DNA of 64,000 bases from Sphingomonas leidyi. Its GTDB lineage: Bacteria; Pseudomonadota; Alphaproteobacteria; Sphingomonadales; Sphingomonadaceae. Positions 24,075 to 32,866 of this stretch are shown here, in pieces. The stretch is taken from NCBI RefSeq assembly GCF_011761945.1, contig NZ_JAASQV010000003.1:297538-361537 (forward strand). Reading direction: 5' to 3'. The notes under the pieces were generated by a model. The model saw only the letters and a program-made list of their open reading frames with translations. It did not search any database and had not been told where the DNA came from. Within the stretch, counting starts at the first letter, position 1; each line of letters begins with the position of its first letter. The translations under genes were made by a program, and so were the position numbers.

Positions 24075-24767
24075 ATGGCAAAGCTGACCAAGAAGCAGAA
24101 GACCTGGACCATCGACGCAGAGAAGCTGCACGGTGTGGACGAGGCGATCGCGCTGGTGAAGGCCAACGCCACCTCGAAGTTCGACGAGACCGTCGAAGTC
24201 GCGCTGAACCTGGGCGTCGATCCGCGTCACGCCGACCAGATGGTCCGCGGCGTCGTCACGCTCCCGAAGGGCACCGGCAAGACCGTGCGCGTCGGCGTGT
24301 TCGCCAAGGGTGCCAAGGCTGACGAAGCCCGCGAGGCCGGTGCCGACGTCGTTGGCGCCGAGGACCTGCTCGAGATCGTCCAGGGCGGCAAGATCGAGTT
24401 CGATCGCTGCATCGCGACCCCGGACATGATGGGCCTGGTCGGCCGCCTCGGCAAGGTGCTGGGCCCGAAGGGCCTGATGCCGAACCCGAAGCTCGGCACC
24501 GTGACCATGAACGTCGCCGAGGCCGTGAAGGCCGCCAAGGGCGGTCAGGTCGAGTATCGCGTCGAGAAGGCCGGCATCATCCACTCGGGCATCGGCAAGG
24601 CGTCGTTCCCGGCGGAAGACCTGCGCGCGAACTTCGACGCGCTGGTCGACGCGGTGGTCAAGGCCAAGCCGTCGGGCGCCAAGGGCAAGTATCTGAAGAA
24701 GGTCGCCCTGAGCTCGTCGATGGGCCCGGGCGTGAAGGTCGACGTCGCGGAAGTCGCGGCCGTCTGA
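24075..24767 (+). CDS. rplA: 50S ribosomal protein L1
   Basis: A 230-aa L1 protein: [20 protein letters not shown] at the start, [20 protein letters not shown], and the signature [20 protein letters not shown] (about residues 127-146). L1 forms the ribosomal L1 stalk and in many bacteria represses its own operon by binding the mRNA leader. It ends at a strong terminator, so the rplJ-rplL genes normally downstream are transcribed from elsewhere. Confidence 0.98.
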   Translation: MAKLTKKQKTWTIDAEKLHGVDEAIALVKANATSKFDETVEVALNLGVDPRHADQMVRGVVTLPKGTGKTVRVGVFAKGAKADEAREAGADVVGAEDLLEIVQGGKIEFDRCIATPDMMGLVGRLGKVLGPKGLMPNPKLGTVTMNVAEAVKAAKGGQVEYRVEKAGIIHSGIGKASFPAEDLRANFDALVDAVVKAKPSGAKGKYLKKVALSSSMGPGVKVDVAEVAAV

Positions 24768-24790
24768 TCCACCGGCACAGCCGAACAAGG

Positions 24791-24826
24791 AAGGGCCGGG
24801 GGAGCGATCCCCCGGCCCTTTCCTTT
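24791..24826 (+). terminator. Strong intrinsic terminator after rplKA
   Basis: AAGGGCCGGGGG (24791-24802) pairs perfectly with CCCCCGGCCCTT (24809-24820) around a six-base loop, followed by TCCTTTT. It separates rplKA from everything downstream. Confidence 0.92.
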
Positions 24827-24849
24827 TGCGCGCGTGCCGCGAAGGACGG

Positions 24850-24884
24850 AAAAAGGGCCGAAGGCACAGCCTCCGGCCCCTTTC
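24850..24884 (-). terminator. Terminator of the regulator gene group on the minus strand
   Basis: Read on the minus strand, GGGCCGGAGGC pairs with GCCTTCGGCCC and is followed by a run of five T. It sits just past the stop of the winged-helix regulator gene and faces the rplKA terminator. Confidence 0.8.
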
Positions 24885-24908
24885 TGCCTACCCTGCGAAA
24901 GGGACGGC

Positions 24909-25373
24909 TCAGACCACCGGATCGCCCGGCAGGGGGGTTTCCGCCTTCCACACGCTCCGCACCCGGCGGGCCCAGTCGTCGACGCGACGGATCGCCTCTT
25001 CGGTGAGCGTGACGATGCCTGCCCGATTGTCCATCGGGTTGGGCGTGCGGACCACCAGTCCGGCACTCTCGAGCAAGGCAAGATGACGGATCGCGGTGGT
25101 CTGCGGCGCCCCGCTGCCGATACAGGCACTGCTCACCGATACCGGCCGCCCCTTGGCGGCGGCGAGGTAGAGATCGAGCAATATGTCCCAGGTCGGCTCG
25201 CGGAACTGCCCGGCAATCGACCCGAAGGCATCGTCGCGCAGCCGGCGGGCGCGATAGATGCCCTCCACCAGATCCGCCGCCGTTCCCGTGAACGCCACCC
25301 CTCCGGCAGCGGGCTTGGGCGGGATCATCGGCCGATCGCGCAGGCGATATGTGGAGTTGTCCGCCTCAGCCAT
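24909..25373 (-). CDS. Winged-helix (MarR-like) transcriptional regulator
   Basis: A 154-aa protein. The central region has winged-helix/MarR-like layout: FREPTWDILLDLYLAAAKGR (helices 1-2), SSACIGSGAPQTTAIRHLALLESAGLV (recognition helix), RTPNPMDNRAGIVTLTEEAI (wing) and a C-terminal helix ending DDWARRVRSVWKA. It probably binds DNA as a dimer; the ligand is unknown. A strong GGAGGGG ribosome-binding site precedes the ATG at 25373. It is the last of a four-gene same-strand group with a membrane protein, a small unknown protein and a LuxR-type HTH protein. Confidence 0.8.
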   Translation of the reverse strand: MAEADNSTYRLRDRPMIPPKPAAGGVAFTGTAADLVEGIYRARRLRDDAFGSIAGQFREPTWDILLDLYLAAAKGRPVSVSSACIGSGAPQTTAIRHLALLESAGLVVRTPNPMDNRAGIVTLTEEAIRRVDDWARRVRSVWKAETPLPGDPVV

Positions 25374-25388
25374 GATGCCCCTCCTTCG

Positions 25389-25838
25389 TCAGGACCAGGC
25401 GGGATCCGCCCCGTAGCGTTTCAATCGCTGCCGATGCCGCGCCGCGCCGATCGCGATGAGCAGCGGGCCGGGATAGTTCCACGCGGCGTTCGCCACCGCA
25501 TAGGACCATGGCATCAGCGAAGGCGTGAGCATCAGCAGATGCGTCACCACGATGTTGAGATACACCGCGGACAGCCACATCGGCCAATAGCGTTGCGCCC
25601 GTAGCGACAGCAGCATGGTGCTGAGGAACATGCCCGAATCGACCGCGAGCAGCCCCACCTCCATCTTCTGGAAGCGATATTGGCCAGACACCGGTGCGAA
25701 GTGCGATGCGACGATCGCGAGCACCAGAATGAGCACTGCAAGGCGCTCCGGCAAGCCTCCGCGCGTAACCGCGTAGAGACAGCAGAGGAGCAGCACGACC
25801 AGATAGACGAGCACGTTCATATGGCGCGACCGCACCAA
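25389..25838 (-). CDS. Small multi-pass membrane protein
   Basis: A 149-aa protein with about four hydrophobic segments: VLVYLVVLLLCCLYAV, LAVLILVLAIVASHF, LLAVDSGMFLSTMLLSL and the AVYLNIVVTHLLML region. No family is recognised with certainty. The start may be GTG at 25838, after a GGGG stretch, or ATG at 25820 (MNVLVYLV), both in frame. It stops 15 bases before the MarR-like gene, suggesting co-transcription. The function is unknown; the context suggests a membrane partner of one of the neighbouring regulators. Confidence 0.72.
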   Translation of the reverse strand: MVRSRHMNVLVYLVVLLLCCLYAVTRGGLPERLAVLILVLAIVASHFAPVSGQYRFQKMEVGLLAVDSGMFLSTMLLSLRAQRYWPMWLSAVYLNIVVTHLLMLTPSLMPWSYAVANAAWNYPGPLLIAIGAARHRQRLKRYGADPAWS

Positions 25839-25865
25839 CGAACCCCAGCCAAGTCAAGGCCCCCC

Positions 25866-26216
25866 TCATGCTGCGACGGTGAGCGGAAGGATTTCCGCTT
25901 CGCCACGGGGGTCGTCATGACCCGGAGTCTCGAAGATGTCACCCGCTCCGAGCACCTGATGGCGCAGGCCGACGCCGCGCAGTTCGCCATGCGCCTTCTT
26001 GATGTCCGACATCGCGCCGAACACCTTGGCCGTGGCCGCACCGACATAATCGACCGCATCCTGGGCCTCGAGCGGATGGAAAGTGCCGTCGGCCCGGGCA
26101 GTGAGCACGGCGGTGCCCATCGCGAGCACCTTGAGCGCAGCTTCATTCACCGCGACTTCCGCAGGCCGCAGCGAGCGGGCGATACGCACGGCGGCAATCT
26201 TCTTCGGAGACGTCAT
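25866..26216 (-). CDS. Conserved unknown protein of 116 residues
   Basis: A 116-aa soluble protein starting MTSPKKIAAVRIARSLRPAE with a GGAGG ribosome-binding site before the ATG. The middle is helical (NEAALKVLAMGTAVLTARAD, AVDYVGAATAKVFGAMSDIK) and a mobile His/Gly/Glu region is near the end. I do not recognise the family. It lies between the membrane protein and the LuxR-type gene on the same strand. Confidence 0.65.
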   Translation of the reverse strand: MTSPKKIAAVRIARSLRPAEVAVNEAALKVLAMGTAVLTARADGTFHPLEAQDAVDYVGAATAKVFGAMSDIKKAHGELRGVGLRHQVLGAGDIFETPGHDDPRGEAEILPLTVAA

Positions 26217-26283
26217 GAGTCCTCCTTCGCGCAGCGGAAGGGCTGCGACGGATCTAGATTGGGTGGTTCGAAAGAGGCCGGGG

Positions 26284-26760
26284 CTAGCCGGTAATGCGCC
26301 AGAGCGCCCCCAGGCCGTTGAGGAAATTGGCCACCGCGATCAGCATCAGCAGCGCGAGGCCGAAGATCCACATCAGGCGGTTGAATGGGTCCAGATCATT
26401 TGTTTGCTTCCCCTGCCTCAGAAACGGAACCCGAAAACGCGGTTCGGCTTCGGACCGTTTCGGAGGCAATGGAACTCCCGAATGCACCGTTTCGGCAAGG
26501 TCCGCCGGCTCGGCCCCCAAATTTTGGGGGGGCGTTTCCCCAGCCTGCGCAGAGAGCTGCTCGTGCGCGGTCAGGATGCGCGCGGCCTCCCGCCGGCTCG
26601 AAACCCCCAGCGTGCGTGCCGCTTCCTTCAGATAGCCATCGACCGTGAGGGGCGAGAGCCCGAGCGCGAGGGCGATTTCCTTGGACGACATGCCGCGCGC
26701 GACGAGCCGCAGGCAATCGCGTTCGCGCGCAGTGAGTTGATCGATCGTCCCGGTCACCAT
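26284..26760 (-). CDS. LuxR-type HTH regulator with C-terminal membrane anchor
   Basis: A 158-aa protein. Residues 8-62 are a complete LuxR/GerE-type HTH: LTARERDCLRLVARGMSSKE, IALALGLSPLTVDGYLKEA, ARTLGVSSRREAARIL. Usually this domain sits at the C-terminus behind a sensor domain; here it is at the N-terminus. It is followed by a ~60-residue flexible Pro/Glu-rich linker and one hydrophobic segment (IFGLALLMLIAVANFLNGLG) at the very C-terminus, so the DNA-binding domain would be tethered to the inner membrane. First gene of the minus-strand group. No receiver or autoinducer domain is present. Confidence 0.85.
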   Translation of the reverse strand: MVTGTIDQLTARERDCLRLVARGMSSKEIALALGLSPLTVDGYLKEAARTLGVSSRREAARILTAHEQLSAQAGETPPQNLGAEPADLAETVHSGVPLPPKRSEAEPRFRVPFLRQGKQTNDLDPFNRLMWIFGLALLMLIAVANFLNGLGALWRITG

Positions 26761-27006
26761 CGCTGCCAGCTTTTAGCCATCGCGCGCGCGAATCCAACCG
26801 AGTTGGTGCGATTTTCAGGCGTTTCCTTTGTGAAGGGAGAATAGGAAAAATTGGCCGCAGCCGGCTGGAAATCCAGCCGAAAAGGCCTTCCCCTCCGCTT
26901 CCGGACCACCCGCGACTCCGGGCCTGGCCGAACCGCCATAGTGCGCTTCCCTCCCCCCGACGTAACAAGCATAGTAACGTACTGACAACAAAGGGGGAGA
27001 GGCGAT

Positions 27007-28812
27007 ATGCGTAGTGCCCGCGCGATTTTAGCACTTGCCTTGATCATCCTGCCCGGAAACGCCCCGGCACAGGAGGCAAATCCCCCCGCCCAGGATATGC
27101 CGATCGTGGTGCGGGGCCAGCGCGACCGGGCAAGCAACTGGCATCAGGCCGAAACCGATCACGTCGTGGCGATCAGCGAGGGCAGCGAGAAGGATCTGGC
27201 CCGGATCGCCCATGACCTGGAGCGGCTCCATTTCCTCCTGTCGGTGCTGCTGAACCGGGCCGACAAGCCCGATGATACACGCAAGCTTCGGGTGACGCTG
27301 GTCGGCGACGGCGCCGAATTCGATGCGATGGAACTCGGGAATCTGAGATATTCGCCAGGCCCCTATAGCCGCGTCTTTCCGGGGCCCGCCTATTACGACC
27401 CCCGCGAGGACGGGGCGGTGTTCGCCGCGAGTCGCTACGATCAGAAGGCGGTCCTCGAACGGGGCCAGGACCTCGCCGGCATCCTGCCCGACCTGGTGCG
27501 CGCCACCACGCCCGCCGCCGTGGAAGCGCCCGGCGCCGGGGCCGAGAATCCCGGGGCGAGCGCGGCACTCTCGGCCAGCCATGCCGGCTCGATCGTCCGG
27601 TTCGGCCGCAACGATCCGCTCGCCGTCTCGGTCAACGAACTGGCCGTGCCGGTATCGGCGGAAGGGCGCATCCTTGCCGGCTATGCGCGCCATTTCCTGC
27701 TCACCTATTTCCCGCATGCCTATCCGCGCTGGTATGTCGACGGGTTCGGCGAGCTCTTCGCGACCCTGGCGACAGAAGGCGACGCCCGGATGGAATATGG
27801 CCGCGCACCCGCAGGCTATCGCAAGGTGCTGGATCGCTATCGGCGCTATCCGGTCGCGGACATCGTTACCGGCCGCTATCTGGCCGATCGCAATGCCGGC
27901 GAGCGCTGGACGCCGTTTCACGCCTGGGCGCTCACCCATATGCTGTTCTTCTCGAACGAACGGAAAGGCCAGCTTCGCACCTATCTCGCGACGATCGCCG
28001 CTGGCGGCTCGATGGAACGGGCGGCGGCGGCGTTCGGCGACCTCGGCAAGCTGCAGGACGAACTCGTCGCCTATGATCGGGGCAAGCTGCCCTTCGAGCG
28101 GATGTCCTATCCCGCCGAACGGGCCGCCGAACCGATCATCCGGCGCCTGAGCGAAGGGGAAGCCGCATTCGTCAAGGGGCGGCTGGAGCTCGGCGCGCGC
28201 CTGGCCATCCCGCCCGCGTCCGCGGATCCGAAGCCCGACAGGCAGCGCATCGCCACGATCGCCCGCCGCGACGAATGGTTGAGGGGCCTCCGCCGCGACG
28301 CCGCGCGCTATTCCACGAACCGCGATGCCCAGCTGCTGCTGGCCGAAGCCGAATGCCGCAGCGACAACATGCAGGAATGCGCCGCCGCCGCCGCCAGGGC
28401 ATTGGCCCTGGCACCGGGCAATGGCGATGCGCTTGCCTGGCAGGGTACGGCACTGGCCGGGATCGCGCTCGCCGCGCCGGCGAGCGCGCGTGCCGGCCAG
28501 CTAAGGGCCGCGCGGATCACGATTGCGCGCGCCAATCGCGCCGACAGCGAGAACCCGCTGCCGCTCCTGGCCTATTATCGCAGCTTCGCTGCCGCCGGCG
28601 AAACCGCGCCCGATGTGGCGATCGAAGGCCTGATGAAGGCAGTCGACGCCGTCCCCGCCGCCCCGGGATCCAGGCTGTTGCTGGGCGAGGCGCTGGCGAA
28701 GCGCGGCAATGTCGCGGCAGCCCGCAACGCGCTGATCGCGGTGGCCAACGGCCCCTATGAAACGCCGGAAGCGGCGCCGGCCCGCGCGCTGCTCTCCAGG
28801 CTCGAGCAATAG
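27007..28812 (+). CDS. Secreted protein with degenerate gluzincin-like region and TPR-like C-terminus
   Basis: A 601-aa protein with a signal peptide (MRSARAILALALIILPGNAPAQ). Residues about 220-260 (GYARHFLLTYFPHAYPRWYVDGFGEL) resemble the HExxH...WxxEGxAE region of secreted gluzincin-like peptidases, but the first His and Glu of HExxH are missing, so peptidase activity is doubtful. The last ~180 residues are Ala-rich helical pairs like TPR repeats (LLLAEAECRSDNMQECAAAA, AWQGTALAGIALAAP). Likely periplasmic. An AGGGGGAGAGG ribosome-binding site precedes the ATG. It is divergent from the LuxR-type gene and convergent with a TonB-dependent receptor. Function unknown. Confidence 0.78.
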   Translation: MRSARAILALALIILPGNAPAQEANPPAQDMPIVVRGQRDRASNWHQAETDHVVAISEGSEKDLARIAHDLERLHFLLSVLLNRADKPDDTRKLRVTLVGDGAEFDAMELGNLRYSPGPYSRVFPGPAYYDPREDGAVFAASRYDQKAVLERGQDLAGILPDLVRATTPAAVEAPGAGAENPGASAALSASHAGSIVRFGRNDPLAVSVNELAVPVSAEGRILAGYARHFLLTYFPHAYPRWYVDGFGELFATLATEGDARMEYGRAPAGYRKVLDRYRRYPVADIVTGRYLADRNAGERWTPFHAWALTHMLFFSNERKGQLRTYLATIAAGGSMERAAAAFGDLGKLQDELVAYDRGKLPFERMSYPAERAAEPIIRRLSEGEAAFVKGRLELGARLAIPPASADPKPDRQRIATIARRDEWLRGLRRDAARYSTNRDAQLLLAEAECRSDNMQECAAAAARALALAPGNGDALAWQGTALAGIALAAPASARAGQLRAARITIARANRADSENPLPLLAYYRSFAAAGETAPDVAIEGLMKAVDAVPAAPGSRLLLGEALAKRGNVAAARNALIAVANGPYETPEAAPARALLSRLEQ

Positions 28813-28846
28813 GCACGGGCCGGGAGCCTGGCCCCCGGCCCGTGCC
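28812..28846. terminator. Perfect hairpin between two convergent genes
   Basis: GGCACGGGCCGGG (28812-28824) pairs with CCCGGCCCGTGCC (28834-28846), a 13-base perfect stem between the two stop codons. T-runs are absent on both sides, so it is terminator-like rather than classical. Confidence 0.55.
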
Positions 28847-28858
28847 CGATGCCTGTCG

Positions 28859-31447
28859 TCAGAAGCCGGCCGAATAGGTGAGGAACCACTGGCGCGGCGG
28901 GATCGGATAGGCCGAATAATTGTTCGTCGCCGAGCCGACCGAAAGGGTCGAGACGCCCTTGATATCGCCCAGGTTGGTGATGTTGAGGCTGAGCTTCGCC
29001 TTCTTCATCCCCAGCATTTCGGCCGGCAGGTCCACACCGACGCTGAGCGAAGTGAGGAAATAGGAGCCGACGCTGGCGTCGTTCGAATAGGTCGCGAAGC
29101 GCTTGCCGACATAGTCGCCGACCAGCTGCGCCTCGACCGGGCCGACATTGAGCGTCGCGACGCTCTTGTTCATCCATTTCGGCGTGCCCGGCAGCTGCTT
29201 GCCGCAAGTCGGGACCACGCCACCGACCACCAGAAAGCCGCCGATGCAGCTATTGGTGGCACCACCGATGCCCGTCGCCGCCGAGCTATAGTCGCTCCGA
29301 TATTTGGAGAGATTGTACGACGTGGCGTTGTAGAAGGAGAAGGTACGGCCGAAGCGCAGGGTGAAGGCGGCGTCGACGCCGTTGGTGCGCACGTCGCCCA
29401 CATTGACCAGGATCGAAGTGCCGCCGGCGATCTGGCCGCCCGCGATGCCGCCCGGATTGGTCGAGATCGCCAGCAGCCGGTCGCTGAAATCGACGCGGTA
29501 ATAGTTGATCTGCGCGTCGAGCCCGATGCCGCCGCCAAAGGTGCGATGGGTGCGCAGGCCCGCCTCATAGGTCCAGCTGCTCTCGGGCTTGCCGTCATTG
29601 GCGAAGGCATTGAACGCAGTCTGGCTGCCGGTGAACCACGGGCCGCCGCCGCCGGCCAGATAGGCCTGATACTGGCGCAGGTTCTTCTGGACGTTGAAAT
29701 AGGCTTCCTCGTGCCCGTTGAAGTCCCAGGTCGCGCCGACGGCGGGCAGGAACCATTTCAGCGTGTTGATCTTGCCCACCGGCAGGCCCCCGGTCAGGCC
29801 CGAGAGCGAGCCGAGCCGGGGCTGCACCGGATACCAGCCATTGGCCCATTGCGCGCTGGTCTTGAAGCCGAACTGCACGAGCAGCGGCTCGAACACCCGC
29901 CAGGTGTCCTGGACATGGAGCTGCAACTGGTTGATCCGCGCCTCGCCCTGATATTGGGTGAACAGCGGCTGCATCACCTCGAGCGGACGGATGTAGGGCG
30001 TGCTGAGCCCGGGATTGCCGGCGGGAACGGCATACCAGCGGCGCCACTGGGTGGTGCTGTTGTGCTCGAACCAGCCGCCCAGCTCGATCTGGTGGTCGCC
30101 CAGATCCATGTTGAGCGCAGTGATCGCGCCGCCGCGGTCGATGCGATATTCGGTGGTGCGGGTGATCATGCCCGAGCCGCCGGTGGCCGCGACCAGCGCC
30201 GCGCCGCGCGCCGCCGCCTGGGCGTCGGTCAGCGCCGTGCAGGCCGCCGGGCGGACGCCGTTGCCATTGGCGCCGAAGCGGCAATTGGCCGGCAGGCTGG
30301 CATAATTGGGATCGAGATAGGGCTGCGCCGTCGTGATCGACTGGCCGAGCGGGCCGGCGACGACGCCGGCACCGTCATTGTGGTGGAAGTAGATCGAGTT
30401 CGACAGCGTGACGTTGTCGGCGATCCGGGCGTCATAGCGCGCATAGGTGAGATAGTCGGTGCGCTGCGCATCCGAATAATAGTTGCGGTAGTTGCCGCCC
30501 TGGGCCGCCGGCGAGTTGCCCAGCGCATTGATGTAGCTGCGATAGCCGTTGAAATCCGAATAGAAGAACGGCTTGGTATAGGGTGTGTAGAGCTGCACCG
30601 GCGTGGCGGTGCCGCCGGCCGACGGCTTGAAGAAGACGGTGGCGTCCTCGTTCGGCTGCGTCATGTCGTTATAGTCGAAATAGAGCGTCAGCTTGCCGAC
30701 CGCATCGTCATGGACGAACTTGGCATTGGCCTGCCATCCGCCCTGCCAGCCGTTGAAGTCCCAGGCCTTGGCCTTTTGCCGCGCGACCGAGACGTAACCG
30801 GCATTGGTGCCGCCCCCGCCGAGATTGCCGGTGTCGAGACGCAGGAAGGTGCGCGAGGTGTTGTAGCTGCCCGCGGTCTGGTTGGCGGTCACGCCGAACG
30901 CCTGGGTGGGATCGGACGAATAGGTCTCCACCGTGCCGCCCAGGTTGCTGTTCGACGCCGTGGCGAGATCGCCGGCGCCCGTCGCCACCACCACGCGGCC
31001 GACATTCTCCGAAATCACCGCGCGCTGCGGCGAGAGGCCGTTGTAGTTGCCATAGCTCTGGTCGCCCAGCGGAATGCCGTCCATCGTGTAGCCGAGCTGG
31101 TTGCCGGCGAAGCCATGGATGAAGATCTGGGCGTTCTGCTCGTTGTTCCCCCAGGGATCGGCGGTGACGTAGAGCACGCCGGGCAGCGTCTGGATCGCCT
31201 TCAGCGGCGAGACGCCGGGCAGGATCTTCTGGATCTCGCTTGCCGGGATCGCAGTGGCCGAGCGCGTCTGCTTGGCGGTGACGAGGATCGATCCGTCGCC
31301 GGCATTCTCGGGCGCGTTGCCCTCGGGCGCGTTCTCGCCCGTGGCGGACGGAGTGCGGTCCTGGGCCTGCGCGGGGGCCGCCATTGCGGCGGCGGCAAGA
31401 ACGGCGGCGCAAACGGTAGCGCGAAGCGTGTGGCGAACGGTCATCAT
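28859..31447 (-). CDS. TonB-dependent outer-membrane receptor
   Basis: An 862-aa protein with a signal peptide (MTVRHTLRATVCAAVLAAAA...AQAQ), an N-terminal plug domain (residues about 50-190: AIQTLPGVLYVTADPWGNNE, IFIHGFAGNQLGYTMDGIPL, LATASNSNLGGTVETYSSDP) and a ~650-residue beta-barrel ending in an aromatic residue (WFLTYSAGF), the outer-membrane insertion signal. It imports an unidentified substrate using TonB energy. Two ATGs lie in tandem; the one at 31444 is better spaced from the GGGGGG ribosome-binding site. It is a single gene; no neighbouring operon reveals the substrate. Confidence 0.92.
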   Translation of the reverse strand: MMTVRHTLRATVCAAVLAAAAMAAPAQAQDRTPSATGENAPEGNAPENAGDGSILVTAKQTRSATAIPASEIQKILPGVSPLKAIQTLPGVLYVTADPWGNNEQNAQIFIHGFAGNQLGYTMDGIPLGDQSYGNYNGLSPQRAVISENVGRVVVATGAGDLATASNSNLGGTVETYSSDPTQAFGVTANQTAGSYNTSRTFLRLDTGNLGGGGTNAGYVSVARQKAKAWDFNGWQGGWQANAKFVHDDAVGKLTLYFDYNDMTQPNEDATVFFKPSAGGTATPVQLYTPYTKPFFYSDFNGYRSYINALGNSPAAQGGNYRNYYSDAQRTDYLTYARYDARIADNVTLSNSIYFHHNDGAGVVAGPLGQSITTAQPYLDPNYASLPANCRFGANGNGVRPAACTALTDAQAAARGAALVAATGGSGMITRTTEYRIDRGGAITALNMDLGDHQIELGGWFEHNSTTQWRRWYAVPAGNPGLSTPYIRPLEVMQPLFTQYQGEARINQLQLHVQDTWRVFEPLLVQFGFKTSAQWANGWYPVQPRLGSLSGLTGGLPVGKINTLKWFLPAVGATWDFNGHEEAYFNVQKNLRQYQAYLAGGGGPWFTGSQTAFNAFANDGKPESSWTYEAGLRTHRTFGGGIGLDAQINYYRVDFSDRLLAISTNPGGIAGGQIAGGTSILVNVGDVRTNGVDAAFTLRFGRTFSFYNATSYNLSKYRSDYSSAATGIGGATNSCIGGFLVVGGVVPTCGKQLPGTPKWMNKSVATLNVGPVEAQLVGDYVGKRFATYSNDASVGSYFLTSLSVGVDLPAEMLGMKKAKLSLNITNLGDIKGVSTLSVGSATNNYSAYPIPPRQWFLTYSAGF

Positions 31448-31850
31448 ACCCCCCTGGAGTCACGGCGTCGTTGCGCCGCAGCATCGCCGCCTAGGCGCGG
31501 TATGTGGCAGTCCTGTTGTGGTTCGGTGAAACATCCGGGAAACGCCGATGAAGCGTAGATGGCAACGCCCCCGCCCCTCTCCATCGGCGCTCCACGCTCG
31601 GTTGACTTATCCACAGATATCGCTATTGGCGCGCCTTCCTCCCTCGGGAGGAGACCGTCCGAGACAGCAAGCGCGGGGAATCTGCCCCGCTTAATCTCTT
31701 GCCTAGACGGGGACAGATTTTCACCGGCGGCTCCCTGCGTGGAGCGCGCGGGTCATGCCCAGGGATAACCGGGCACGACGATCCTTCCCCTCGGACATTT
31801 TGCAACCGGGCATTTCCCGCAAGGGAGACGCTCATAACGAGGAGACCGGC
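31448..31850. other. Intergenic region: receptor promoter side and structured rplJ leader
   Basis: No gene is seen. The plus strand holds a promoter candidate with an embedded DnaA box (31601-31628) and two small perfect hairpins in the transcribed leader: TCCTCCC-TC-GGGAGGA near 31637-31653 and GCGGGG-AATCTG-CCCCGC at 31673-31690. The ~220-base leader before rplJ suits translational autoregulation by L10-L12, as known for other bacteria; a specific binding fold was not identified. Confidence 0.45.
31601..31628 (+). promoter_or_regulatory. Candidate rplJL promoter containing a DnaA box
   Basis: GTTGAC at 31601-31606 and CTATTG at 31623-31628 (16-base spacer) resemble the alphaproteobacterial promoter pattern. 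TTATCCACA at 31607-31615 is a perfect DnaA-box sequence occupying the spacer. Sequence match only; a single box can occur by chance. Confidence 0.4.
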
Positions 31851-32366
31851 ATGGATCGTTCCCAGAAGGCTGACGCCGTTGCCGAGCTGAACCGCACCTT
31901 TGGCGAGGTTGGCGTGGTGGTCATCACCCGCAACCTCGGGATGACCGTCAAGCAGTCGACGGACCTCCGTAACAAGATGCGTGAGGCCGGCGCGAGCTAC
32001 AAGGTCTCGAAGAACAAGCTTGCCAAGATCGCTGCCAACGGCACCGATTACGCGGCGATCGCGGACCTGCTGACGGGTCCGACGGCGCTCGCCACCTCGA
32101 TCGATCCCGTGGCTGCGGCCAAGGTGGCGGTCGAGTTCGCCAAGACGAACGACAAGCTCGAAATCGTCGGCGGCGCAATGGGCACCCAGGTGCTCGACCA
32201 GGAAGGCATCAAGGCGCTCGCCTCGCTGCCGTCGCTGGACGAACTGCGCGGCAAGCTCGTGGGCCTCATCGTCGCTCCGGCGACCAAGCTCGCGACCGTT
32301 ACCCAGGCACCGGCCGCGCAGCTCGCGCGCGTTTTCGGCGCCTATGCGGCCAAGGACGCCGCATAA
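31851..32366 (+). CDS. rplJ: 50S ribosomal protein L10
   Basis: A 171-aa L10 protein with the RNA-binding N-terminal part ([40 protein letters not shown]) and the C-terminal helix ([20 protein letters not shown]) that carries L7/L12 dimers. The ATG at 31851 follows CGAGGAG; the frame is open upstream but without another good start. It has its own leader and lies 55 bases before rplL, giving the normal rplJ-rplL pair separated from rplKA by about 7 kb. Confidence 0.97.
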   Translation: MDRSQKADAVAELNRTFGEVGVVVITRNLGMTVKQSTDLRNKMREAGASYKVSKNKLAKIAANGTDYAAIADLLTGPTALATSIDPVAAAKVAVEFAKTNDKLEIVGGAMGTQVLDQEGIKALASLPSLDELRGKLVGLIVAPATKLATVTQAPAAQLARVFGAYAAKDAA

Positions 32367-32420
32367 GCGGATCTTGCAAGTTTATTTATCCCGAAACATC
32401 TGATTTGATTGGAGTTTATC

Positions 32421-32798
32421 ATGGCTGACCTTAACGCGCTTGTTGACCAGCTTTCGGAGCTGACCGTTCTCGAGGCCGCTGAGCTCTCGAAGCTTCTCGA
32501 AGAGAAGTGGGGCGTCTCGGCCGCCGCTGCCGTCGCCGTCGCCGCCCCGGGTGGCGCTGGCGCCGCTGCTCCGGCCGCCGAAGAGAAGACCGAGTTCGAC
32601 GTGATCCTCACCGGCGACGGTGGCAAGAAGATCAACGTCATCAAGGAAGTCCGCGCCATCACCGGCCTGGGCCTGACCGAAGCCAAGACCCTCGTGGAAT
32701 CGGCTCCGAAGGCGGTCAAGGAAGGCGTCAACAAGGACGAGGCCGAGAAGATCAAGAAGCAGCTCGAGGAAGCTGGCGCGACCGTCGAGGTCAAGTAA
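32421..32798 (+). CDS. rplL: 50S ribosomal protein L7/L12
   Basis: A 125-aa protein with N-terminal dimerisation domain ([20 protein letters not shown]), Ala-rich hinge (about residues 37-56) and C-terminal factor-binding domain ([40 protein letters not shown]). L12 recruits and activates translational GTPases. GGAG precedes the ATG at 32421. An intrinsic terminator follows, isolating the pair from rpoBC. Confidence 0.98.
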   Translation: MADLNALVDQLSELTVLEAAELSKLLEEKWGVSAAAAVAVAAPGGAGAAAPAAEEKTEFDVILTGDGGKKINVIKEVRAITGLGLTEAKTLVESAPKAVKEGVNKDEAEKIKKQLEEAGATVEVK

Positions 32799-32825
32799 GC
32801 TTCTTAGCTTCTCAGCGAACAGATC

Positions 32826-32856
32826 GGGGCGGTCCGGCAACGGGCCGCCCCTTTCT
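32826..32856 (+). terminator. Intrinsic terminator after rplJL
   Basis: GGGGCGGTCCG (32826-32836) pairs with CGGGCCGCCCC (32841-32851) with one G-T pair, then TTTCTT. Confidence 0.85.
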
Positions 32857-32866
32857 TGTGTGCGGT

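Noticed and set aside
28859..31560. Riboswitch upstream of the TonB-dependent receptor
   Set aside because: No B12-box or other recognisable aptamer motif was found in the leader.
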